This document shows, in pieces, positions 25,424-33,445 of a DNA stretch of 33,581 nucleotides; the first letter of the stretch is position 1; the number at the start of each line of letters is the position of its first letter. This DNA comes from Cyanobacteria bacterium CG_2015-22_32_23. Its GTDB lineage: Bacteria; Cyanobacteriota; Cyanobacteriia; Cyanobacteriales; Cyanobacteriaceae. The notes under the pieces were generated by a model, which made no database searches, was not told where the DNA came from, and saw only the letters and a list, made by a program, of their open reading frames with translations. Where the stretch lies: contig JAACUG010000089.1 of assembly GCA_009993045.1 (NCBI GenBank), positions 1-33,581 on the forward strand. The letters are read 5' to 3'. Made by a program: the position numbers and the translations under genes.

Positions 25424-27670
25424 TTAACGGGTTAAACCAGTAGATACTACGCCCGTAGGTAAATCTTTTTCTAAATACTCTCGTATTTCTTCCATTAATT
25501 CTCGTAAAATTCTGTCAGCGGTTGTGCCATCACCCCGTTGCATGGCATCTAAAACATTAGCGAATTTATTTTCTAAAACCTTACCGTGGGCTGGTGCAAT
25601 ACGATTCGCTCTTCTGACTCCAAAACGAAGCATAATTAAAACATGAACTAAATCAGGTAAATTGTCATATTCTTGTTTCCCATCTTCTGCTAACTTTTGC
25701 ATTGCCGAAAAATTGTTAGCATTAATGGCTTGTGTCATTGTAGTAACTAACATTTTCAAGCGACTTATTTGATCTTCGTGCATATAACTAACGCAATACT
25801 CAAGGGCAAAATCAAAATCATCTAAGTATTCTTGTATTTTGCCAAAATCTTTACAAGCTAACTTCTGTAACTCTTTAAGTTTTTCTTCTGCTACTTGAAT
25901 GCGATCACGAAATGGCGCTGTGCGATCGCCTTGTAACGATGTATTATTTTGACGAATTTGATTTGAAGCTCGGACAATTTCACCAGCCAACTCATTAACA
26001 TACTCAGCACCATATTCCGTTAAGCTACCATTATCATTAAGTTGAGCGATTAACTCTTCTACCTCTTGATTAATTTTTTCGTCTTGATTACCACGAGAAA
26101 AAGAGCCGCTTACACGAATAGCGTGATTATTTTTGAGACTGGCAGTCATGGTTAAAGCCGAATTTTCCTCATCTAACTCTATCATCACATCAACTTCCGT
26201 ACCTTTAGGGTAAGGTTTATCTAAAGCTAACCACATATCACCAATACGATCATCATAGTCATTATCGGTACGAACTTTTTTATCCAAATTAACCCCGATG
26301 GTTTCGACTTTATCAGGGCTAAAAAACTTAAAATGTATCAATTCTTGCCCATCACCAGAGGTTTTAAAAGTTTTGGTTTTTTGAATCGGTAAAACTTCAC
26401 CCAGTTTAATCAATTCAAAACGAGGATCATCTACTAATTTGATACAATAATCACGAGATACTGTGCCGACAATTTCCGTAATGCCAGAAGAAACAATACC
26501 AGCACCTTCTGCTACTGCATACATCGGGCGTGGATGAATGACGACTTTATCCTTACCAAAGGCTTTAATAACTTCTTGTTGCACTAAAGGAATTTGACTT
26601 GAACCACCCACTACCAATACAATATCGATCATATCTTCGGGATAATCAGAATATTTGATGGCATCTTGACAAATTTCGATCGAGCGCTTAACTAAAGGTA
26701 ATATCATGTCCTCAAATTCCGCTCTTGTAATGGTAACGTTAACGGTAATAGCCATACCAAACTCATCAATCAATGCTGACGGAAGATTAATTTTCGCTTC
26801 GGTTTTACTACTTAAGTCAATTTTTGCCCTTTCTGATTCCATTTTCAACTCAGCTTTAAATTTAACTTTCTGAAAATGGGGCATTTTATTAATTAAACTA
26901 TCAAGGCTATCTAAACCTTCTTCTTTTGCCACTCTTTGCTTCACTAAATCCATCAATTTTTCATCAATGTCATCCCCCCCTAACCACAAATCTCCTGCTT
27001 TTCCTGACTCAATAAAAGTGTTTCCTGAAGCAGTAATTAATGATGAGTCAAAAGTACCACCACCAAAATCATATACCAAGATAGTTTTAACATCATCACT
27101 ATCGGGCTTAAAACCGTAGGAAATAGCGGCAGCAGTAGGCTCAGGTAATAAAATTGGTTTTCCTAACCCAGCTCTAATAGAAGCGTTTTCCGTGGCATAG
27201 CGTTGTTTATCGTTAAAATAGGCAGGAATAGTAATCACCGCTTTAGTAATTTTACCCGTTTGCCCTTGATTTTCTTGATAAGTTTGGGCATTTTTTACCA
27301 CTTGCTTAAGAATTTCTGCACTTATATCTTCAGGTTGATATTCCTTTCCTCCAAGCCATACCGAAAGACTATTTTCCGTGCCTTGAGTGGATTGAGTGAT
27401 TTTATAACCAAAGTTTTTGAGTTGTTGTTGCACAACTTCATCACCGAAACCACGCCCCATTAAGCGTTTAATGGAGATAATAACATTTTCTGGATCTTGT
27501 TTTAACTGATTATAGGCTTCTTTACCTACTATCAAATTATTACCCGATAAACTTACTACTGATTTTACTAAAAATCCATGAATAGGATCATTAACCACTT
27601 GCGCGTCAACAAATTTAAAAGCCGCCACAGAATTAGTTGTGCCTAAATCGATTCCTACAATATTACCCAT
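25424..27670 (-). CDS. Hsp70/DnaK-like chaperone with divergent C-terminal half
   Basis: The N-terminal ATPase domain (about residues 1-390) is clearly Hsp70: phosphate-1 GIDLGTTNS (6-14), AVITIPAYFND (144-154), phosphate-2 VYDFGGGTFD (199-208) and the adenosine motif VLVVGGSSQIP (351-361). Beyond it the protein differs from DnaK. The linker normally reading DVLLLDV is replaced by VGTVSRDYCIKL (401-412), the beta substrate domain (about 420-525) is poorly conserved, and the helical lid region runs to residue 748, about 110 longer than DnaK, without the acidic DnaK tail. It heads a same-strand cluster with LysM, TPR, J-like and GrpE-like genes. I found no CIRCE element upstream. It is probably a dedicated chaperone, not the housekeeping DnaK; clients are unknown. 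Confidence 0.88.
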   Translation of the reverse strand: MGNIVGIDLGTTNSVAAFKFVDAQVVNDPIHGFLVKSVVSLSGNNLIVGKEAYNQLKQDPENVIISIKRLMGRGFGDEVVQQQLKNFGYKITQSTQGTENSLSVWLGGKEYQPEDISAEILKQVVKNAQTYQENQGQTGKITKAVITIPAYFNDKQRYATENASIRAGLGKPILLPEPTAAAISYGFKPDSDDVKTILVYDFGGGTFDSSLITASGNTFIESGKAGDLWLGGDDIDEKLMDLVKQRVAKEEGLDSLDSLINKMPHFQKVKFKAELKMESERAKIDLSSKTEAKINLPSALIDEFGMAITVNVTITRAEFEDMILPLVKRSIEICQDAIKYSDYPEDMIDIVLVVGGSSQIPLVQQEVIKAFGKDKVVIHPRPMYAVAEGAGIVSSGITEIVGTVSRDYCIKLVDDPRFELIKLGEVLPIQKTKTFKTSGDGQELIHFKFFSPDKVETIGVNLDKKVRTDNDYDDRIGDMWLALDKPYPKGTEVDVMIELDEENSALTMTASLKNNHAIRVSGSFSRGNQDEKINQEVEELIAQLNDNGSLTEYGAEYVNELAGEIVRASNQIRQNNTSLQGDRTAPFRDRIQVAEEKLKELQKLACKDFGKIQEYLDDFDFALEYCVSYMHEDQISRLKMLVTTMTQAINANNFSAMQKLAEDGKQEYDNLPDLVHVLIMLRFGVRRANRIAPAHGKVLENKFANVLDAMQRGDGTTADRILRELMEEIREYLEKDLPTGVVSTGLTR

Positions 27671-28046
27671 AATTTTTATTCAATTTTTAGTCTCTGTTTA
27701 TATATCAGTAACGAATCATCAATTTATGCGCTTTTTCTCGAAAAATTTTTTTTGGGTAATAACAATAAAGAAGAAAACCATTGAAACTAACTGAAAACTT
27801 CAAACACCGTTCTGTAGTATTTAACAATTATTTATGTATTGTATATAAGTGATGTTTAAAACGTTTTCTCCTCATAGTTTATATCAAAAGTATTATTTCT
27901 TAATCGTCAATCATAGTTGTAGAAACATTCATCATTTTTTAATCCCTTAACTAAATTTGAGAAATATTTGATGTATTAAGAAACATAAGTGACATATTTT
28001 AATAAAATTTTAAAAAAGTAGGGCGATGCACCGCCCACCAAAAAGA
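27671..28046. other. Upstream region of the hsp70 cluster and 3' flank of alaS
   Basis: No gene is seen. The right end (28012-28037) is the alaS terminator. The remaining AT-rich sequence must hold the promoter of the hsp70-like cluster, reading to the left, but no single -35/-10 pair stands out. A 10-bp palindrome AAAACGTTTT lies at 27858-27867, about 190 bp before the hsp70 start. There is no CIRCE (TTAGCACTC...GAGTGCTAA) repeat. Confidence 0.45.
28012..28037 (-). terminator. Rho-independent terminator of alaS
   Basis: Read on the minus strand just after the alaS stop, GGGCG and CGCCC (28021-28025 and 28032-28036) form a 5-bp GC stem with a six-base loop, followed by TACTTTTTT. Hairpin plus T-run and position support termination. 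The stem may come from the same palindromic repeat family as 25306-25322. Confidence 0.7.
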
Positions 28047-30755
28047 TTAAGATAAAGCCTCAATTAATTTATTTTTAGCAATAGTTAATGCCTCCTCAAC
28101 TTTACTTGCATCTTTACCTCCAGCTTGTGCCAGATTTGGTTTACCACCGCCACCACCACCGCAAATTTTAGCGATTTCGCCGATAAATTTACCAGCTTGA
28201 AGTTGTTTTTCTTTGTAAATTTTCTCACCAAAAGCCGCCACTAAACTAACTTTATTAGCTTCAGGAATCGAGGCTAAAATCACGGCAGAATTACCTAATT
28301 TTTGTTGTAATTTTTCTCCCACCGATTGCAAGGATTTAGCGTCTAATTCTCCCATATTCGCCACTAAAATTTTAAATTCCCCTACAGATTCAGCATTATT
28401 AATCAAACTTTCAGACTTTAATAAAGCTAACTCTTGTTTAACATTTTCTAGCTCTTTTTGAGTGGTTTTTAACTCACTTTGAAGGTTAGAAAATCGATCA
28501 AAAATTTCCTCTGGTTTAACTTTTAATTTGTCTGATAATTGCTTCACTACTTCATCTCTAACTTTCAGATACTCTAAGACAGAGGCACCTGCAACAGCTT
28601 CAATACGGCGGATACCAGAAGCAACCCCTGTTTCAGAGATGATTTTAAATAAGCCAATTTCGGCTGTATTATTAACATGAGTGCCTCCGCACAATTCCAT
28701 CGAAACCCCAGCAATATCGATAACTCGCACTTCTGAGCCGTATTTTTCCCCAAACATGGCGATCGCACCCTTAGCTTTAGCCTCATCAATGTCCATGATA
28801 CTAATATCTGTCGGATGAGATTCAGCAATCCAAATATTGATTAAATCTTCAACTTGTTGTAATTGTTGCTTAGTAATAGGTTGGGGAGAATTAAAGTCAA
28901 AACGTAACTTATCAAAGGATACCAAAGAACCAGCTTGAGAGATGTTTTCATCAACAATTTTTTTCAATGCTGATTGTAACAAGTGAGTTGCGGTATGATT
29001 AGCTTTAACTCGGTTACGACAGGCTTTATCGATAGTTGCGCGTAACTTTTGCCCAATTTGAATTGTACCTCTTTCCACTGTACCATAATGGACAAAAAAG
29101 CCCGACTCTTTCTGCACATCTTCGATGGATACTAACACATCTTCTCCTGCTAAATAGCCCTTATCGCCGATTTGTCCACCAGATTCTGCATAAAATGGGG
29201 TTTTATTTAAAATTAACTGCACTTTACTACCTGATTCGGCTTTTTGTACTGATTTACCGTCAATTAATAACCCCTCGATGTGACTTATTAACTGATATTC
29301 ACTATAGCCTAAAAATTCTGTGGGATGGATATGCTCTGCTAACTTGTCTATGCTACCCTGTACAGTTAAATCGATGGTTTCATGGGCAGATTGAGAGCGA
29401 GTGCGTTGAGCTTCCATTTCCGCTTCAAAAGCAGCCACATCAACCTTTAAACCCTCCTCCTCAGCGATTTCCTGAGTCAATTCGAGGGGAAAACCGAATG
29501 TATCATAAAGGGTAAAAGCATCCTCCCCCGAAATAGTAGCAAAGCCATCGGTAGCAAAGCCATCGGTAGCAAAGCCATCGGTAGCAAAGCCATCTTGGCT
29601 GTATTTTTGCTGATTTTTGAGCTTAATAATCACCTCATTTAACAGTTTTTCCCCCCTTTCAAGGGTTGCTAAAAATGCCGACTCCTCCCGTTGTAACTCG
29701 GTTTTAATTACCTTTTCTCTTTCTCTGGTATTGCTGTAAACCCCTTCTAATAGCCTGATAGCGGTTTCTGCTACCTCATTGATAAAATTGCCATCGATAC
29801 CGATTAAACGCCCGTGACGCACCACACGACGTATCAGACGGCGCAAAATATAACCCCTTCCTATATTCGATGCAGAAATACCATCAGCTATCATCTGAAC
29901 TACTGATCGCACATGATCACCGATAACCTTCAAAGATACCTTAGTATTTTCCGAAGCGGTTTTATAATCAATATTTGCCAACTTTCCTGCGGTGGCAATA
30001 ATAGGAAAAATCAAGTCAGTTTCGTAGTTATTAGGCACTTGTTGCAGAATTTGTGCCATTCTTTCTAACCCCATGCCTGTATCGATGTTTTTGTTTTGCA
30101 GAGGGGTTAAATTGCCTTGGGCATCTCGATTATACTGCATAAATACCAAGTTGTAAAACTCGATAAAGCGAGTATCGTCTTCCAAGTCGATGTCATCATC
30201 TCCCAATTCTGGCTTAAAATCATAGTATAACTCAGAACAAGGACCACAAGGACCAGTTACCCCCGATTTCCAGAAGTTATCTTCTTCTCCCATACGAATA
30301 ATCCGTTTTTCGGGGATTCCCACTTCATCACGCCAGATAGCAAAAGCCTCATCGTCTTCTCTAAAGACACTGACAACGATTCTTTCTGGAGGTAATTGAA
30401 ACACCTGAGTTGACAATTCCCACCCCCAGGCGATCGCCTCTGACTTAAAGTAATCACCGAAGCTAAAGTTACCCAACATCTCAAAAAAAGTATGATGCCT
30501 AGCGGTGCGCCCTACGTTTTCAATATCATTAGTACGGATGCACTTTTGAGAAGTGGTAGCACGAGGATAATCAGGGGTTTTCTGCCCTAAGAAAATAGGC
30601 TTAAAGGGGAGCATTCCTGCTATAGTTAACAAAACAGTGGGATCTTCTGGCACTAATGAAGCACTAGGGAGAATTTTGTGTTGTTTTTGGGCGAAAAAGT
30701 CTAAAAATTTCTCTCTGATTTCGTTTCCCGTGAGGGAGGGAGGGATATTAGTCAT
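28047..30755 (-). CDS. alaS: Alanine-tRNA ligase, with a DGFAT x4 insertion
   Basis: This class II synthetase charges tRNA-Ala and edits mischarged Ser/Gly. It has the normal size (902 residues). Seen are the N-terminal ITGLRSS-like segment, CIRTNDIENVGRTARHHTFF (72-91), the editing-site HTATH (about 587-591) and CGGTH (about 688-692) that bind zinc, and a C-terminal Gly-rich stretch, ICGGGGGGKPNLAQAGG. Odd is a tandem DGFAT x4 at about residues 388-407, between the helical tRNA-recognition part and FTLYDTFGFPLELTQEIA. The first 32 codons and 24 upstream bases are duplicated at 33349-33469, across the inserted restriction-modification module. A terminator follows at 28012-28037. The alaS promoter is now either within the module's left end or lost (see findings). 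Confidence 0.97.
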   Translation of the reverse strand: MTNIPPSLTGNEIREKFLDFFAQKQHKILPSASLVPEDPTVLLTIAGMLPFKPIFLGQKTPDYPRATTSQKCIRTNDIENVGRTARHHTFFEMLGNFSFGDYFKSEAIAWGWELSTQVFQLPPERIVVSVFREDDEAFAIWRDEVGIPEKRIIRMGEEDNFWKSGVTGPCGPCSELYYDFKPELGDDDIDLEDDTRFIEFYNLVFMQYNRDAQGNLTPLQNKNIDTGMGLERMAQILQQVPNNYETDLIFPIIATAGKLANIDYKTASENTKVSLKVIGDHVRSVVQMIADGISASNIGRGYILRRLIRRVVRHGRLIGIDGNFINEVAETAIRLLEGVYSNTREREKVIKTELQREESAFLATLERGEKLLNEVIIKLKNQQKYSQDGFATDGFATDGFATDGFATISGEDAFTLYDTFGFPLELTQEIAEEEGLKVDVAAFEAEMEAQRTRSQSAHETIDLTVQGSIDKLAEHIHPTEFLGYSEYQLISHIEGLLIDGKSVQKAESGSKVQLILNKTPFYAESGGQIGDKGYLAGEDVLVSIEDVQKESGFFVHYGTVERGTIQIGQKLRATIDKACRNRVKANHTATHLLQSALKKIVDENISQAGSLVSFDKLRFDFNSPQPITKQQLQQVEDLINIWIAESHPTDISIMDIDEAKAKGAIAMFGEKYGSEVRVIDIAGVSMELCGGTHVNNTAEIGLFKIISETGVASGIRRIEAVAGASVLEYLKVRDEVVKQLSDKLKVKPEEIFDRFSNLQSELKTTQKELENVKQELALLKSESLINNAESVGEFKILVANMGELDAKSLQSVGEKLQQKLGNSAVILASIPEANKVSLVAAFGEKIYKEKQLQAGKFIGEIAKICGGGGGGKPNLAQAGGKDASKVEEALTIAKNKLIEALS
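29536..29595. repeat. In-frame 15-bp tandem repeat x4 inside alaS
   Basis: The unit GTAGCAAAGCCATCG occurs four times head to tail (29536, 29551, 29566, 29581); the fourth copy differs in its last base. On the coding strand it encodes DGFAT repeated. The unit length is a multiple of three, so copy-number changes keep the frame. The near-identity suggests recent expansion by replication slippage. Confidence 0.95.
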
Positions 30756-30779
30756 AAAATATTATCAATAATGGTCTAT
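30659..30779. repeat. Left copy of 121-bp direct repeat flanking the R-M module
   Basis: This copy covers the first 32 codons of alaS and 24 bp upstream of its start. It matches 33349-33469 in the same orientation at 115 of 121 positions without gaps. The right edge (TGGTCTAT) marks where alaS upstream sequence stops and module sequence begins. Confidence 0.95.
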
Positions 30780-30860
30780 CTCCTATTATCCGATAATTTG
30801 TAGAGTCTAGCTAACAACTATCGTTCCTACAATACACTACTTCAATTGCAATCCATAAAA

Positions 30861-30890
30861 TGTGACTTATAGTCCGTTGACATATAATCA
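30861..30890 (+). promoter_or_regulatory. C-box-like operator and promoter of the C-R genes
   Basis: TGTGACTTATAGTC (30861-30874) followed by CCG and TTGACATATAATCA (30877-30890) strongly resembles the double operator of controller proteins such as C.Esp1396I, as I remember it. The right half contains a TTGACA (30877-30882) that could serve as the -35 box, with a weak -10 (GATGAT, 30901-30906). This layout fits activation at the left site and repression at the right. The C gene starts at 30937. Confidence 0.72.
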
Positions 30891-30936
30891 TCAAAATTAA
30901 GATGATAAAAGTTACAAGTGTTAACAATATTGATTT

Positions 30937-31176
30937 ATGTCAGGTACATTGCGAACTTATGTTGCTTTAACCATCAAAAAAATAAGAAAAAAAAGAAATC
31001 TCAGTCAAGAAGCCCTAGCATATAAAGCGAATCTCGATCGAACTTATATATCTGGGGTTGAGCGTGGAGTGAGAAATATTACCCTTGACTCTTTAGAACA
31101 AATTGTTATCGCACTGGATATGGATATTCCTACTTTTTTGAGTGAAGTTTATCATGAATTATATAATAAACCCTAA
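30937..31176 (+). CDS. Controller (C) protein of an R-M system, XRE-type HTH
   Basis: The product is 79 residues with one helix-turn-helix of the XRE/Cro-CI class: LSQEALAYKANLDRTYISGV (residues 22-41), then ERGVRNITLDSLEQIVIALD. Size and sequence are typical of C proteins that time restriction-modification gene expression by binding C-boxes as dimers. The C-box-like operator lies 47-76 bp upstream of the start. The 3' end overlaps the endonuclease gene by 23 bp, so translation is probably coupled and C and R are one transcript. This arrangement delays endonuclease until methylation is established. Confidence 0.9.
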   Translation: MSGTLRTYVALTIKKIRKKRNLSQEALAYKANLDRTYISGVERGVRNITLDSLEQIVIALDMDIPTFLSEVYHELYNKP

Positions 31177-31924
31177 CTGTGATACCAGTTTTATTTCGGG
31201 AAAAGGGAATCAAATTTCGATCGATAAAGCAATTTTTGAGTTAGCCTTAAAAGACTCTCATTTAGTGATTGAAAAAATAGTAAAAGATATACCCGTTGAC
31301 ATATTTGCTATTTTAGGAATGAGAAATTTATCATCATTTATTGGTGAATTATTTGCTATCAGTTTTGCTCAAAAATCAGGGGAATTATTCATTAAAAATC
31401 CTCATCAAGACGGTTATCCCGATTTTCTTTTAATGGATACTATTGGGAAAGAGATATTACAAAAATTATCATCTCAAGGAGAATTACGAGATAAATCGCC
31501 TTTTAGCCCTTTTATCAATGGTGGTATTGAGGTGAAAGCTACTTGTGGTTCTGTACCATCACCATCAGAATTAAGAAAAAAAGGATTAACCAAGCCCGAT
31601 ATGGGAGATACCCGAATTAAAATGTTAAAAGGTTACGATTGGAAAGCCCATCATCGCGAAACAAATAACCTGATTGGTTTACTTTGGGATTTTGATAATA
31701 AGATTCCTCTAATAATTGCCATTTTTTTCAGCAGTAATTTAACAGAAAATGACTGGGGTAAAATCGTTACACCCAAAGAAGGAGGAGGAAGAACAACAAG
31801 TGTTTCAATTATGCCTCGTGATGGAGTTCGCAAAATGTATAATAATTGGATTTTGGTGAGAGATGATCAACGTTATATTAATTTTTTGAATAAGTACAAT
31901 AAAAGTAGTTTAATTTCAAAATAG
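31154..31924 (+). CDS. Type II restriction endonuclease, PD-(D/E)XK type
   Basis: The identity rests on context (C gene upstream, methyltransferase downstream) and on a plausible nuclease motif: GYPDF with Asp90 and, 36 residues on, GGIEVKAT with Glu126 and Lys128. Further conserved-looking parts are MRNLSSFIGELFAISFAQ (56-73) and MGDTRIKMLKGYDWKAHHRE (near 150-170). I chose the ATG at 31154 over a GTG at 31142; both overlap the C gene. The product is 256 residues, a normal size. The target sequence cannot be read. It reminds me of the ScaI-like endonuclease family, but I could not test that. The gene is convergent with the methyltransferase gene and overlaps it by 9 bp. Confidence 0.78.
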   Translation: MNYIINPNCDTSFISGKGNQISIDKAIFELALKDSHLVIEKIVKDIPVDIFAILGMRNLSSFIGELFAISFAQKSGELFIKNPHQDGYPDFLLMDTIGKEILQKLSSQGELRDKSPFSPFINGGIEVKATCGSVPSPSELRKKGLTKPDMGDTRIKMLKGYDWKAHHRETNNLIGLLWDFDNKIPLIIAIFFSSNLTENDWGKIVTPKEGGGRTTSVSIMPRDGVRKMYNNWILVRDDQRYINFLNKYNKSSLISK

Positions 31925-33253
31925 ACATAATTGTTGAGATTTCTGTTGACTTTTAGTCACATTTTGATGATTGTCAGTGAGGATTGACATTATAAAAGAA
32001 AAAATTTGTTCTAATCCTAAAGGTGGCACACTTTCACCTATCAAGTCTCTAATCAATTTATCACTAATCTTTTTACCATCTGCTCGTTTCCACTGAAAAG
32101 GATATTTATCTATAGTGTGTAAAATCATTGCTTCATAAAGAGATAATACCCGATGTTGGCTAGGATGAATTTTATTGTCACTACAAGCATAAGAAAGATT
32201 CCGAGTTAAAGTGCTAGATGGTGCATCCCAACTCATTCTTTTATAGGCACTGGTATAACCTTTCATCAAACGATATTCTTTCCCCTCTCTTACCCAAGGG
32301 CGAGGGAGAAGGTGTCCGCATTTTTGACAATATATAGGTGTTTCGGTACTAGCTCGATTAATACCATGACTATTTTTTTTCGCTTGATGAGTTTGATTCC
32401 CAGTAAATCGACAATGAGGATTAATACATTGATTATCAAAAGCACTTTTTTCAGGTGGAGTATTGCTTACCCACAAATATTTATCTTCGTCTAATAAGGG
32501 AACATAATGATAAGGAATAGATTGACACTTAGCATTTTTAGGATTATCAGCACACAGAGGAGGCAAATGGGAAATAGCATCTCTAACGGTTATCCAAAGA
32601 GGAAGATTTAATCCATCTTTACTATAAGTTGGTGGAGGAAAAAGATCCCCTGAAAATTGAAGATAAGATTTTAATTTTTCATTTTTTGTAAATATTGAAA
32701 TCAATCTTTGACGACATTGAGGGACACCATAATCAGCAAATTCAATGTTACGAATACACCTTACAAAATTTTTTCCTAAAGACTCTTGAATAAAATCTAA
32801 AATATTAATTAATTCTCCATGTTTATAAGGATGAGGAATATAGGTTTTTTCCATTTCTGGTACATTTTCCATAATTAGCGTATCTGCACCACTAGCGACA
32901 AAAATTTCTACTGTAGGAATTATTAATAAATTTCTCTCATCTATTTCACTTTTTTTACCTTCCCGAATACCGTTTAAAAGTTTTCCTCTACCATTTTTTG
33001 ACATTCCTTGACATGGTGGGGTAGCAAATACTAAATCTAATTTTTCACCTGATAATTTTCTGATTATTTCTTTTAAGATCGTCTCTTTTTTCTGCCAAAT
33101 ATCACCAATAATAATTGATGTTTCCGGATAATTAAATTTAAACACTTGAGCACGATCGTTAATTTTTTCATTCGCTACTATTACATCAAAACCACTATTT
33201 TGAAGGGCTAAATCTCCTATTCCTCCACTACAAAACAAACTTATCGCTTTCAT
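31916..33253 (-). CDS. DNA (cytosine-5) methyltransferase of the R-M module
   Basis: Motifs of C5 methyltransferases appear in order in the 445 residues: I LFCSGGIGDLAL (6-17, AdoMet binding), IV TPPCQGMS (78-85, catalytic Cys81), VI MENVPEM (128-134), VIII PQCRQRLISIF (178-188) and X GESVPPLG (406-413). The target-recognition region between VIII and IX contains a probable zinc site with Cys276, Cys281, Cys309 and Cys312 (CINPHC and CQKCGH), which is not standard for small bacterial C5 enzymes. It protects the host against the neighbouring nuclease. A C-box-like site lies 28-37 bp upstream of the start (33281-33290). The 3' end overlaps the endonuclease gene by 9 bp. Confidence 0.92.
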   Translation of the reverse strand: MKAISLFCSGGIGDLALQNSGFDVIVANEKINDRAQVFKFNYPETSIIIGDIWQKKETILKEIIRKLSGEKLDLVFATPPCQGMSKNGRGKLLNGIREGKKSEIDERNLLIIPTVEIFVASGADTLIMENVPEMEKTYIPHPYKHGELINILDFIQESLGKNFVRCIRNIEFADYGVPQCRQRLISIFTKNEKLKSYLQFSGDLFPPPTYSKDGLNLPLWITVRDAISHLPPLCADNPKNAKCQSIPYHYVPLLDEDKYLWVSNTPPEKSAFDNQCINPHCRFTGNQTHQAKKNSHGINRASTETPIYCQKCGHLLPRPWVREGKEYRLMKGYTSAYKRMSWDAPSSTLTRNLSYACSDNKIHPSQHRVLSLYEAMILHTIDKYPFQWKRADGKKISDKLIRDLIGESVPPLGLEQIFSFIMSILTDNHQNVTKSQQKSQQLCLF

Positions 33254-33348
33254 TTTCTACTGACATCACTTTTATTTGTTGACTATAATCTACAATAATT
33301 TTTTCAAAAATGCAAATGTAACTAAAATGACCGATAAACTTTTTTTTC
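33254..33348. other. Upstream region of the methyltransferase gene
   Basis: This 95-bp gap lies between the methyltransferase start and the right direct repeat. Read on the minus strand, TTGCAT (33309-33314) and TAGATT (33286-33291) are separated by 17 bases and could be -35 and -10 boxes. The -10 overlaps the C-box-like element below, so C-protein binding would block it. Choice of promoter is inference. Confidence 0.4.
33278..33294 (-). promoter_or_regulatory. Single C-box-like operator of the methyltransferase gene
   Basis: On the plus strand TTGACTATAATC (33279-33290) matches the right half of the operator before the C gene (TTGACATATAATC) with one base missing, and the minus-strand reading GATTATAGTCAACA resembles the operator repeat of C.Esp1396I-type systems. 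A single site at a methyltransferase promoter usually means repression by the C protein. Confidence 0.6.
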
Positions 33349-33445
33349 AAGCACTAGGGAGGATTTTGTGCTGTTTTTGCACGAAAAAGTTTAAAAATTT
33401 CTCTCTGATTTCGTTTCCCGTGAGGGGGGGAGGGATATTAGTCAT
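33347..33445 (-). pseudogene. alaS 5' remnant (32 codons)
   Basis: Within the right direct repeat, the alaS start codon (33445-33443) and the next 31 codons are kept in frame, then TGA (33349-33347) ends the frame one base into the non-homologous flank. Compared with intact alaS it has S7P, D19N and A22V plus two silent changes. It cannot make a synthetase. It lies about 94 bp upstream of the methyltransferase start on the same strand, so it would act as a short leader frame. Confidence 0.85.

Noticed and set aside
27671-28046. Heat-shock CIRCE operator before the hsp70-like gene
   Set aside because: The inverted repeat TTAGCACTC...GAGTGCTAA is not present.
29036-29515. 159-codon plus-strand frame inside alaS
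   Set aside because: It is antisense to conserved AlaRS sequence and encodes no recognisable domain.
29536-29595. Tandem repeats as a CRISPR-like array
   Set aside because: The 15-bp units are contiguous with no spacers and lie in frame inside alaS.
30780-33348. R-M module carried by an insertion sequence or integron
   Set aside because: No transposase or integrase gene and no terminal inverted repeats were seen; the flanks are a 121-bp direct repeat of alaS instead.
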